In this document: positions 1-6,279 of the stretch, piece after piece
How positions within the stretch are numbered: the stretch's first letter is position 1
Layout: each line of letters opens with the position of its first letter
NCBI GenBank assembly: GCA_946407325.1
Contig: CAMJNN010000052.1
Span: forward strand, 1-8,225
Direction: 5' to 3'
Length of the DNA: 8,225 bases
DNA from: an uncultured Prevotellaceae bacterium
GTDB lineage: Bacteria > Bacteroidota > Bacteroidia > Bacteroidales > Bacteroidaceae
Program-made: the position numbers and the translations under genes
Notes under the pieces: model-generated
Databases searched by the model: none
What the model was told of the DNA's origin: nothing
What the model saw: the letters and a program-made list of their open reading frames with translations, nothing else

Positions 1-771
1 CACCGTATCATGGGTATCGTCAATACCGATGACATGCAGATTGTGTTCTCAGACACGCCAGGTGTCTTGAAACCGAATTATAAGTTGCAGGAGTCGATGC
101 TAGCATTCTCGGAGTCTGCTTTGCAGGATGCTGATGTGTTGCTATATGTAACTGATGTGGTGGAGAATCCAGAGAAGAACATGGATTTTCTTAGGAAAGT
201 TCAGAAGATGGACACACCGATTCTTCTGCTTATCAATAAAATCGATGAATTAAGGGAGAATAGTCAGCAAGCCCTTGCAGAAATCGTAGAGAAGTGGCAT
301 GCGCTGTTGCCTAAAGCAGAGATCCTTCCGATATCTGCGAAGAATAAGTTTGGTATTGATATGCTGCTGAAGCGTATTCAGGAGCTGTTGCCCGAGAGTC
401 CTGCCTATTTTGATAAGGATCAGCTGACGGATAAGCCTGCCCGATTCTTTGTTTCAGAGATTATCCGCGAGAAGATACTGCTCTATTACGATAAGGAGAT
501 TCCATATTCTGTTGAGGTACGAGTGGAAAGCTTTAAGGAAGACGAGAAGCATATCCATATCAATGCGTTGATCTATGTGGAGCGTGACAGTCAGAAAGGT
601 ATCATTATCGGCCATCAGGGAGTGGCTCTCAAGAAGGTGAGCACAGAGGCGCGCAAATCATTGGAGAAGTTCTTTGGTAAGCCGATCTTCCTTGAAATCT
701 TTGTGAAGGTGGATAAAGATTGGCGCTCGTCAGAGCGGGAATTGGATAACTTTGGTTATAATCCGGATTAA
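1..771 (+). CDS. era: GTPase Era, 5'-truncated by the window edge
   Basis: Era is a GTPase that binds 16S rRNA through a C-terminal KH domain and helps mature the 30S ribosomal subunit. The frame is open from base 1, where His-Arg-Ile-Met matches the stretch after the G2 threonine, so roughly 35-40 residues including the P-loop lie upstream of the window. Counting from the Met at base 10, the G3 motif DTPG is at residues 15-18, G4 NKID at 76-79 and G5 SAK at 109-111. A KH domain follows with the GxxG loop GHQG at 201-204. The protein ends in the usual Lys-Asp-Trp-Arg...Gly-Tyr tail. The ATG at base 10 is an internal codon, not the start. The stop is 10 nt before der, so the two genes are probably co-transcribed. 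No frameshift or lost motif is visible in the part present. Confidence 0.96.
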   Translation, partial: HRIMGIVNTDDMQIVFSDTPGVLKPNYKLQESMLAFSESALQDADVLLYVTDVVENPEKNMDFLRKVQKMDTPILLLINKIDELRENSQQALAEIVEKWHALLPKAEILPISAKNKFGIDMLLKRIQELLPESPAYFDKDQLTDKPARFFVSEIIREKILLYYDKEIPYSVEVRVESFKEDEKHIHINALIYVERDSQKGIIIGHQGVALKKVSTEARKSLEKFFGKPIFLEIFVKVDKDWRSSERELDNFGYNPD

Positions 772-781
772 ATATAATAAT

Positions 782-2095
782 ATGGGTAATTTAGTAGCAA
801 TTGTAGGACGTCCCAATGTGGGTAAGTCGACGCTTTTCAACAGATTGACGAAAAGTCGTCAGGCTATTGTCAGCGATGAAGCTGGTACCACGCGTGACCG
901 CCAATATGGCAAGTGTGATTGGAATGGTCGCGAGTTCTCTGTCGTTGATACAGGTGGCTGGGTTGTCAATTCTGATGATATATTCGAGGAGGAAATCCGT
1001 AAGCAGGTGATCATTGCGACGGAAGAGGCTGATTTGGTGCTTTTTGTCTGCGATATCAAGAATGGTGTGACAGATTGGGATATGGACGTTGCACAGATTC
1101 TGCGTCGCGCCAAGTTGCCTGTTCTTCTGGTGGCAAACAAGGCAGATGACAATAAGAATCTCTATGATCAATACGAGTTCTATAATCTTGGTCTTGGCGA
1201 TCCTTACTGCATCAGCGCTGCAACGGGAAGTGGTACGGGCGATTTGCTCGACAAGGTATTGGAGATGTTGCCAGAGAAGAACTCTGACCAGTTGGAGGAA
1301 GGTATCCCTCGTTTTGCTGTTGTTGGACGTCCGAATGCAGGGAAATCCAGTATCATCAACGCATTCATAGGCGAAGAACGCAATATTGTCACAGAGATAG
1401 CTGGTACCACGCGTGATTCCATCTATACCCGTTACGATAAATTCGGCTTTGACTTCTATCTTGTGGATACAGCGGGTATCCGTCGTAAGAATAAGGTGAC
1501 GGAGGATTTGGAGTTCTATAGTGTGATGCGTTCCATCCGTGCGATTGAGAACTCGGATGTCTGTATCCTGATGATTGATGCCACACGAGGCATTGAGGCA
1601 CAGGATATGAACATCTTCCAGCTGATTCAGAAGAACAACAAGAGTCTGGTGGTGGTGGTCAACAAGTGGGATCTTGTAGAAGACAAGAGCCAGGTGGTGA
1701 TCGATACCTTTGAGAATGCCATCCGTAAGCGTATGGCTCCGTTCGTAGATTTCCCCATTATCTTTGCATCGGCATTGACCAAGCAGCGTATCTTCAAGGT
1801 GCTTGAGACCGCCAAGCAGGTTTACCTGAACCGTAAGGCACGTATTGGTACGACGAAGCTCAACGAGGTAATGCTGCCATTGATTGAGGCCTTCCCGCCC
1901 CCCTCCATCAAGGGAAAGTATATTAAGATTAAGTATGTGTCGCAGGTTCCTGATACGCAGATACCGACATTTGTGTTCTATGCCAACCTGCCTCAATATG
2001 TCAAAGAGCCCTATAAGCGCTTTTTGGAGAATAAGATCCGTGAGAACTGGACACTGACAGGCTCACCCATTAATGTGTTTATCCGTCAGAAGTAG
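782..2095 (+). CDS. der: GTPase Der (EngA), double-GTPase 50S assembly factor
   Basis: Der has two tandem GTPase domains and a C-terminal KH-like domain and is needed for late assembly of the 50S subunit. The 437 residues match the usual family length. Domain 1 shows G1 GRPNVGKST (9-17), G3 DTGG (56-59) and G4 NKAD (119-122). Domain 2 shows G1 GRPNAGKSS (182-190), G3 DTAG (229-232), G4 NKWD (294-297) and a G5-like SAL (330-332). The KH-like domain fills about residues 350-437. The frame is open 10 codons further upstream, into the end of era, but the ATG at 782 puts Met directly before the conserved Gly-Asn-Leu-Val-Ala-Ile-Val strand and avoids overlap, so I chose it. The leader is AT-rich with no Shine-Dalgarno sequence, as is usual in Bacteroidetes. 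All catalytic motifs are intact. Confidence 0.97.
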   Translation: MGNLVAIVGRPNVGKSTLFNRLTKSRQAIVSDEAGTTRDRQYGKCDWNGREFSVVDTGGWVVNSDDIFEEEIRKQVIIATEEADLVLFVCDIKNGVTDWDMDVAQILRRAKLPVLLVANKADDNKNLYDQYEFYNLGLGDPYCISAATGSGTGDLLDKVLEMLPEKNSDQLEEGIPRFAVVGRPNAGKSSIINAFIGEERNIVTEIAGTTRDSIYTRYDKFGFDFYLVDTAGIRRKNKVTEDLEFYSVMRSIRAIENSDVCILMIDATRGIEAQDMNIFQLIQKNNKSLVVVVNKWDLVEDKSQVVIDTFENAIRKRMAPFVDFPIIFASALTKQRIFKVLETAKQVYLNRKARIGTTKLNEVMLPLIEAFPPPSIKGKYIKIKYVSQVPDTQIPTFVFYANLPQYVKEPYKRFLENKIRENWTLTGSPINVFIRQK

Positions 2096-2096
2096 C

Positions 2097-2483
2097 ATGA
2101 AATATCTGCCCGTCTTTTTTTTGACGTTGCTTTTGTGCATGGCTTGTGCTAATCCCTCGCCAGAGGAATTGGCATCTTTGGCTGCGAAGGGTTATTATAT
2201 GCACTTAGTGAATGGTGAATATGAGGCTTTCTTGGATGGAAAGGATGGGGCAGATAGCCTGCCTGACGGTTATCGTGAGCAGTTATTGACGAGTTATCGG
2301 CAGTTTATGGCACAGCAGAATCAGGAGCATCATGGGATTTTTGACATTCGTATTTCAAACGCCTCAACAGACACAGCTTTGAAATATACGAATGTGTTTC
2401 TGGTCTTGTGTTTTGGCGATTCTGTGAATGAGGAAATCGTTGTACCTATGGTAGAACGGAATGGAAGTTGGAGAATGAAGTAG
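2097..2483 (+). CDS. Small predicted lipoprotein, possibly NTF2-like (DUF4878-type)
   Basis: This 128-residue protein starts with Met-Lys and a hydrophobic stretch ending Cys-Met-Ala-Cys, giving a probable lipidated Cys at residue 17. The lipobox is slightly atypical, with Cys rather than Leu at -3. The mature part has a helical region (about 22-70) and then strand-like segments (about 80-128) ending in Ser-Trp-Arg-Met-Lys. That order resembles small NTF2-like or DUF4878-type lipoproteins, but this is a shape judgement, not a firm match. Acidic residues come only at +7 and +8 after the Cys, so a surface-export signal is not evident and a periplasm-facing location is more likely. The ATG lies 1 nt after the der stop, which suggests translational coupling. 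The frame is open further upstream inside der, but only the start at 2097 gives a signal peptide. The function is unknown. Confidence 0.82.
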   Translation: MKYLPVFFLTLLLCMACANPSPEELASLAAKGYYMHLVNGEYEAFLDGKDGADSLPDGYREQLLTSYRQFMAQQNQEHHGIFDIRISNASTDTALKYTNVFLVLCFGDSVNEEIVVPMVERNGSWRMK

Positions 2484-2505
2484 TTCATATAAATATATTG
2501 TTGCA

Positions 2506-3666
2506 ATGAGAATATTTGGATGTTTGTTTTGTTTTTTTGCTCTTAGTTCTGTAGCTAATGCTCAGATAAAAGATAGTATGACAGTTCAAGATAATAGATC
2601 AGTTATTATTCTACAGGATAATAGATCTATCAATTTCCAGCAGAATAATATTCAACAGAATAATATATTAGGAAGTTCGATTAATAAGATACATAAAGAA
2701 AAGAAACCTAGAAAGGAGAAGGGAAAGGTTAGGCCTCTTATTAATCTCAATCGCCTTCATCTTGATGCCTCAATAACTCTGGGTACAACGGGTGTTGGAT
2801 TTGATCTGGCAACACCAGTCAGCGACTATGCTCAGTTAAGGGTTGGCTATTCTTTTATGCCTTCTTTCCACAAAAGCATGTATTTTGGTGTTCAGGTGGG
2901 TGATACCCCCGAGAACAAGTACGATGCGAACGGAAATCGTGTAGAGACGAAGTTCGAAAAAATGGCACGTGTCTTAAAGCAGGTAACGGGGTATGAGGCT
3001 CAGGATGAGGTCGAGATGATTGGACGACCGTTGTATCATAACCTAAAGGTCATGGTAGATGTGTTTCCCTTTCAACAAGATAAGCGCTGGCATGTGACTG
3101 CGGGTTTCTTCCTTGGCCCTTCAAAGATTGCGGAAGCCTATAATTCTACGGAAGCCATGCCTTCATTATTGGCAGTGGGCGTCTATAACTCTTTCCGAGA
3201 ACGTACTTTAGCTTCTTATGAGGAAGGTTGGCCATATCCGCCTGTTATTTCAGTAGCAGGCTGGGATCTGACGGATGAAAAGATTATCGAAGAACTGGCT
3301 AAGCGTTTTCAGAGCTATGGACGGATGGGTATGCGTGTTGGTAATTTTGATGATGGTTCAACCTATTTGATGGAACCAGGAGATGATGGTATGGTGAGGG
3401 CTTCCATGAAGGTGAATGCCTTTAAGCCTTATCTTGGCATTGGTTACGGGGGGCGTCTTCTTAAGAATAACGATAGATTTCATATTGCAGTCGATCTTGG
3501 CGCTATGTTCTGGGGTGGTTCACCTCGTATCGTTACTCATGAGGGTGTTGATTTGACCCGCGACGTGAGTGATATTAGTGGAAAAGTAGGCGATTATGTA
3601 CGTCTGGCAAAGATATTTAAGGTCATGCCAGTCCTCGATGTCCGTTTTGTATACAATATTTTTTGA
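2506..3666 (+). CDS. Exported protein, probable outer-membrane beta-barrel with Gln/Asn- and Lys-rich N-terminus
   Basis: This 386-residue protein has a signal peptide with likely cleavage Ala-Asn-Ala|Gln at 19/20. Residues 28-55 are rich in Gln and Asn and carry short repeats (Gln-Asp-Asn-Arg-Ser twice, Gln-Gln-Asn-Asn-Ile twice). Residues 61-76 are strongly basic. From about residue 82 the sequence alternates in a beta-strand pattern with Gly and aromatic residues, and the last residue is Phe within Val-Tyr-Asn-Ile-Phe, like a barrel-closing strand recognised by the BAM machinery. A helical, charged insertion lies near 143-170 and a second near 255-270, possibly loops or plugs. I do not recognise a named family. 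The gene begins 22 nt after the preceding lipoprotein gene across an AT-rich gap, so it may belong to the same transcript. A bidirectional terminator lies 35 nt after the stop. Confidence 0.85.
   Translation: MRIFGCLFCFFALSSVANAQIKDSMTVQDNRSVIILQDNRSINFQQNNIQQNNILGSSINKIHKEKKPRKEKGKVRPLINLNRLHLDASITLGTTGVGFDLATPVSDYAQLRVGYSFMPSFHKSMYFGVQVGDTPENKYDANGNRVETKFEKMARVLKQVTGYEAQDEVEMIGRPLYHNLKVMVDVFPFQQDKRWHVTAGFFLGPSKIAEAYNSTEAMPSLLAVGVYNSFRERTLASYEEGWPYPPVISVAGWDLTDEKIIEELAKRFQSYGRMGMRVGNFDDGSTYLMEPGDDGMVRASMKVNAFKPYLGIGYGGRLLKNNDRFHIAVDLGAMFWGGSPRIVTHEGVDLTRDVSDISGKVGDYVRLAKIFKVMPVLDVRFVYNIF
2587..2667 (+). repeat. Short tandem-like repeats coding for a Gln/Asn-rich segment
   Basis: Two copies of ca(a/g)gataatagatc start at 2587 and 2614, 27 nt apart. 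Two copies of ca(g/a)cagaataatat start at 2638 and 2653, 15 nt apart. All are in frame in the exported barrel-like protein and encode the Gln-Asp-Asn-Arg-Ser and Gln-Gln-Asn-Asn-Ile pairs. Spacings that are multiples of 3 mean that gain or loss of a unit would keep the frame. This is probably a flexible low-complexity linker after the signal peptide. Confidence 0.7.
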
Positions 3667-3701
3667 TATTCCAGACAAGTGGCTACTCTTTGTGAATAAG
3701 C

Positions 3702-3767
3702 GTATCTTGTCTAATAAAAAGAGGCTCTTATAAAAAATTAAGAGCCTCTTTTTATTAGACATGATAC
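3702..3767. terminator. Bidirectional Rho-independent terminator between convergent genes
   Basis: A perfect 22-bp inverted repeat pairs 3709-3730 with 3739-3760 around an 8-nt A-rich loop. Pairing continues outward to 3702/3767 with a single T-T mismatch, giving a stem of about 29 bp. The GC core gaggctc/gagcctc is flanked by an A run on the left and a T run on the right, so each strand reads GC stem then T tract. It lies 35 nt past the stop of the + strand gene and 14 nt past the stop of the - strand gene, as expected for a terminator shared by convergent genes. Confidence 0.9.
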
Positions 3768-3781
3768 TATCTTGATCTTTA

Positions 3782-5050
3782 TTATCTGATCACCTGTTTC
3801 TTACCGTTGATGATATAGATACCGTTAGGTAGTCCATCAGTGTTGTTGTCTTCCTTAACTTTCACACCAGTCAGTGTGTAAATACCTGACTTGGAGGATT
3901 CTTCGGCTGTGACTTTGCTGATACTCAATGCTACCTGATATTCCTCGGGAGATAACAATTTGATTTTAGTAGCAGATGCCTCTGATGCATTGATTTTCAG
4001 ATAAGCGCTGTTTGCAGGAATATACTTGTGCGTTCCAGTTTGGGAACCATTGACTTTCAGGGCATTGTCGTTGTTATCAACAAATCCCAGTTTGCCGTCC
4101 TCTGTCTGTCCAAGAACGCGCATGGTCTTGGTGTCAAACTCAAGAGCGTTCTTGAGGTCTGGATTAGGAAGCTCATACGTTTTTTTGTATGTTGTATATT
4201 CTATATAGCAGAAGTATCTGCCTACCAATTTGTTTGTATCAGTGATTTTGTTGACTTGATCCGTCAGGATTTTGACCTTGTTATTTGCGATACTATTTGA
4301 ACTACATTCAATAATCACTGGGGTTTCTGCAGGAATCTTACCATCGGTAATTTCTTTTAGTTCTGCTACAGGTTCTGCGACTTTATCAAATTTATATGCA
4401 TCTACGTAGTAAGCTTTCATGCCTGCAGGCAACTCAATAGCATAGTCTGCATAGAATGTCGTGTAATATTTGTCTCCAATCTGTATGCCTTTACTTGGAT
4501 CTATTCCTAAATAATGAGTTTCATTATCTATCTTTTCGAAAGTCCAATTCGTATAACCTTCAAAGTCTTTGAATTTACTTCTTCCTATGACGCTGCAGTT
4601 TGAGTCGTCATATTTGTCGTCGTCATTAAATTCAACAAGAAATGCTTCTGTGGATACTCCACTTTCATTAATTTTGGTATATAGATAACCGTTCCTTTCC
4701 AATAGTTGATATCCTTGTGTCAAAGATTTGGTATCCATTCCCTGGCCTTTGATATTCAGACCTTCCGCAGTACTTCCGGAGATATAAAGAATAGTAGAGG
4801 GATTACCGTCTTTCTTCTTAACAGTTTCTAGTGCGGATACAGGAATCTCAAAACCATAAGCAGAAGTTGTGATCAGATTCAGAACTTTACTCTTGGAATT
4901 GTATCGTTCCTCTACTCCATTGTTTGCTATGGAAATATACCTTTTTGCAGGTCCTTGGTTTTGGACTCTGTAATAGCCAGGACCTGTATACTGTGCAAAC
5001 AGGGGGAATGCCATCATGGCAGTTATAAAAGTAAGTAATGCTTTCTTCAT
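3782..5050 (-). CDS. Secreted protein with Bacteroidales-type C-terminal sorting-like tail
   Basis: This 422-residue protein has a signal peptide with likely cleavage after Ala19 (Leu-Phe-Ala|Gln). After it comes Gly-Tyr-Tyr-Arg-Val-Gln-Asn...Arg-Tyr-Ile (25-39), a pattern often seen at the start of secreted Prevotella and Bacteroides proteins. A middle segment (about 196-248) has Tyr-Tyr-Thr-Thr-Phe-Tyr, then Pro-Ala-Gly-Met-Lys-Ala-Tyr, then Ile-Pro-Ala-Glu-Thr-Pro-Val-Ile-Ile, a recurrent beta-rich module in these proteins. Ile-Pro-Ala-Asn-Ser-Ala-Tyr-Leu-Lys follows at 344-352. The C-terminus has Gly-Ile-Tyr-Thr-Leu-Thr-Gly (389-395) and Leu-Pro-Asn-Gly-Ile-Tyr-Ile-Ile-Asn-Gly-Lys-Lys (407-418), resembling type IX secretion or sorting tails, although true dependence on that system is not shown here. 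No enzyme motif is visible and the function is unknown. A terminator hairpin ends 12 nt before the ATG, so expression may depend on read-through. Confidence 0.85.
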   Translation of the reverse strand: MKKALLTFITAMMAFPLFAQYTGPGYYRVQNQGPAKRYISIANNGVEERYNSKSKVLNLITTSAYGFEIPVSALETVKKKDGNPSTILYISGSTAEGLNIKGQGMDTKSLTQGYQLLERNGYLYTKINESGVSTEAFLVEFNDDDKYDDSNCSVIGRSKFKDFEGYTNWTFEKIDNETHYLGIDPSKGIQIGDKYYTTFYADYAIELPAGMKAYYVDAYKFDKVAEPVAELKEITDGKIPAETPVIIECSSNSIANNKVKILTDQVNKITDTNKLVGRYFCYIEYTTYKKTYELPNPDLKNALEFDTKTMRVLGQTEDGKLGFVDNNDNALKVNGSQTGTHKYIPANSAYLKINASEASATKIKLLSPEEYQVALSISKVTAEESSKSGIYTLTGVKVKEDNNTDGLPNGIYIINGKKQVIR

Positions 5051-5062
5051 ATGCTTTTATTT

Positions 5063-5114
5063 AAAAAGCCCAACCCTACGTTCTTCCTCTTTCGATTCCG
5101 ACGCCGGGTTGGGC
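5063..5114 (-). terminator. Rho-independent terminator after the OmpA-family gene, or attenuator before the next gene
   Basis: Read on the - strand, GCCCAACCC (5114-5106) pairs perfectly with GGGTTGGGC (5076-5068) and is followed directly by TTTTT (5067-5063). The 29-nt interior can form a further 3-bp CGT/ACG helix. It begins 23 nt past the OmpA-family stop. The T tract ends 12 nt ahead of the next gene's ATG, so the same hairpin also sits in or just before that gene's leader. Confidence 0.85.
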
Positions 5115-5137
5115 ATTGTTATTGTTTCTTGTTCAGA

Positions 5138-6250
5138 TTACTCGGCGATACAGATGCTTACGCGGTTCATATCGTTCTCTGCGAACGGCTGAACACGAGC
5201 ACCCTTGCTGTCGTACGAGATACGGTCAGCAGCAATCGAGTACTGCTCCTTGAGAGCCTTCACAACAGCGTCAGCGCGCTGAGCAGCAAGACGGTCGTTG
5301 ATTCTATCGTTACCGGTACCGGCATCAGCATAACCTGTTACAACTACCTTTGCATTGGGGTACTTGTTCAGATAATCTGCGATATCCTTAACCTTGCTAG
5401 CCTCTGAGTCCTGAATCTTGAAAGAATTAATCTTGAAGAATACATCACGACGGATAGGCTCGATAACGGGAGCTGCGACGGGAGCGGGAACTTCCACTAC
5501 CTTCTCAACAACCTTCTCTACATAGCGGATCTCGGGCTCTGGAGCGGGGATAACTCGGGTTGTATAGGTAGGACCTAAGTTGATCTTCACACCTGCGAGG
5601 GCGTTGAAATACCAATCCCAGTTATCAGCGTTCTTAGAGTTGTACTTGTCGCTAAGTGTGTTAGCGCTCAGTTCGATACCGAAGCTAACAGCATCGCTCA
5701 GCTTGAAGTCTGCTGTGATACCACCTTGTGCGAACGGACGAACCTTTGAACCATCCCAAAGATACTCAAGTGTGTTAACACCATGCTTTGCACCCATGGC
5801 AGCTTTCGCATCAGCAGCATTATCATTGCTAAAGCCAATGTTGGCACCACCACCCAGGAACAGACCGAAGTTGAACACGCGGTTGGGGTTAAAGCCACAG
5901 AAAGCGTTTGAAAGATTAATTGTCAGATCCAGTGAAGGAGCAACATACTTCCAATCCCAAAGATACTTATCACCATTAATCTCAGAACCAGCCTTGCTCT
6001 GCCAGCCATTTACAGCGAGACGGAGACCAAATACGGGGCTGAACTGACGACCGATAGCGGCCTGAACATTGTATGAATTCAAATCACCGAAATCAACCTC
6101 ACCCAGCGTGTGCTGAAGTCCTACAGGCTGTATCTGTACATACCAGTGAGGATTGAAAACGTATTCAGTCTTAGGCTGCTGATCCTGTGCGGATGCTGAG
6201 AGGAAACCCAGCGCCAGCAGGCAAGACATTATTGTTTTCTTCATTTTCAT
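5138..6250 (-). CDS. OmpA-family outer membrane protein with peptidoglycan-binding domain
   Basis: This protein anchors the outer membrane to peptidoglycan. The 370 residues comprise a signal peptide (cleavage near Ser-Ala-Ser-Ala|Gln, 21/22) and an N-terminal beta-barrel (about 30-228) rich in Gly and aromatic residues. A linker at 232-265 follows, built of Pro-Ala, Glu-Pro and two Val-Glu-Lys-Val units. The C-terminal OmpA domain (about 268-370) contains Gly-Tyr-Ala-Asp with Asp309, Leu-Ala-Ala-Gln-Arg with Arg325, and Asn-Arg at 362-363. Asp309 and Arg325 match the diaminopimelate-binding Asp and Arg of E. coli OmpA. An alternative start is the in-frame ATG at 6244, two codons later, with little effect on the signal peptide. 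The gene starts 29 nt after the stalk lipoprotein stop. I see no TAnnTTTG-type promoter in that gap or in the roughly 140 bases upstream of it, so co-transcription is likely. A terminator follows it. Confidence 0.95.
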   Translation of the reverse strand: MKMKKTIMSCLLALGFLSASAQDQQPKTEYVFNPHWYVQIQPVGLQHTLGEVDFGDLNSYNVQAAIGRQFSPVFGLRLAVNGWQSKAGSEINGDKYLWDWKYVAPSLDLTINLSNAFCGFNPNRVFNFGLFLGGGANIGFSNDNAADAKAAMGAKHGVNTLEYLWDGSKVRPFAQGGITADFKLSDAVSFGIELSANTLSDKYNSKNADNWDWYFNALAGVKINLGPTYTTRVIPAPEPEIRYVEKVVEKVVEVPAPVAAPVIEPIRRDVFFKINSFKIQDSEASKVKDIADYLNKYPNAKVVVTGYADAGTGNDRINDRLAAQRADAVVKALKEQYSIAADRISYDSKGARVQPFAENDMNRVSICIAE

Positions 6251-6279
6251 ATTCTCTAAAGTTTTGAACTCTTAAATAA

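Noticed and set aside
752..781. An upstream in-frame start for der overlapping the end of era
   Set aside because: The extra 10 residues are not part of the conserved Der N-terminus, and the ATG at 782 fits the family start and avoids overlap.
1901..1914. A C-rich run in der as a possible phase-variable slippage site
   Set aside because: The run is short, encodes the conserved Phe-Pro-Pro-Pro segment, and lies in a gene expected to be essential.
791..1996. A 401-codon open frame on the - strand opposite der
   Set aside because: It lies wholly inside der, whose motifs are all intact. The translation is rich in His, Cys, Ile and Thr with no recognisable domain, which is typical of an antisense shadow of a well-biased gene.
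3520..3762. An 80-codon - strand frame across the convergent intergenic region
   Set aside because: It begins inside the bidirectional terminator and ends inside the exported-protein gene, and its composition does not look like a protein.
5051..5407. A 118-codon + strand frame starting opposite the secreted-protein start codon
   Set aside because: It runs through the terminator hairpin and antisense to the OmpA C-terminal domain. The hydrophobic start is a by-product of the T-rich terminator strand.
5580..6047. A 155-codon + strand frame inside the OmpA-family gene
   Set aside because: It is fully antisense to a clear OmpA-family coding region, with no signal, motif or leader of its own.
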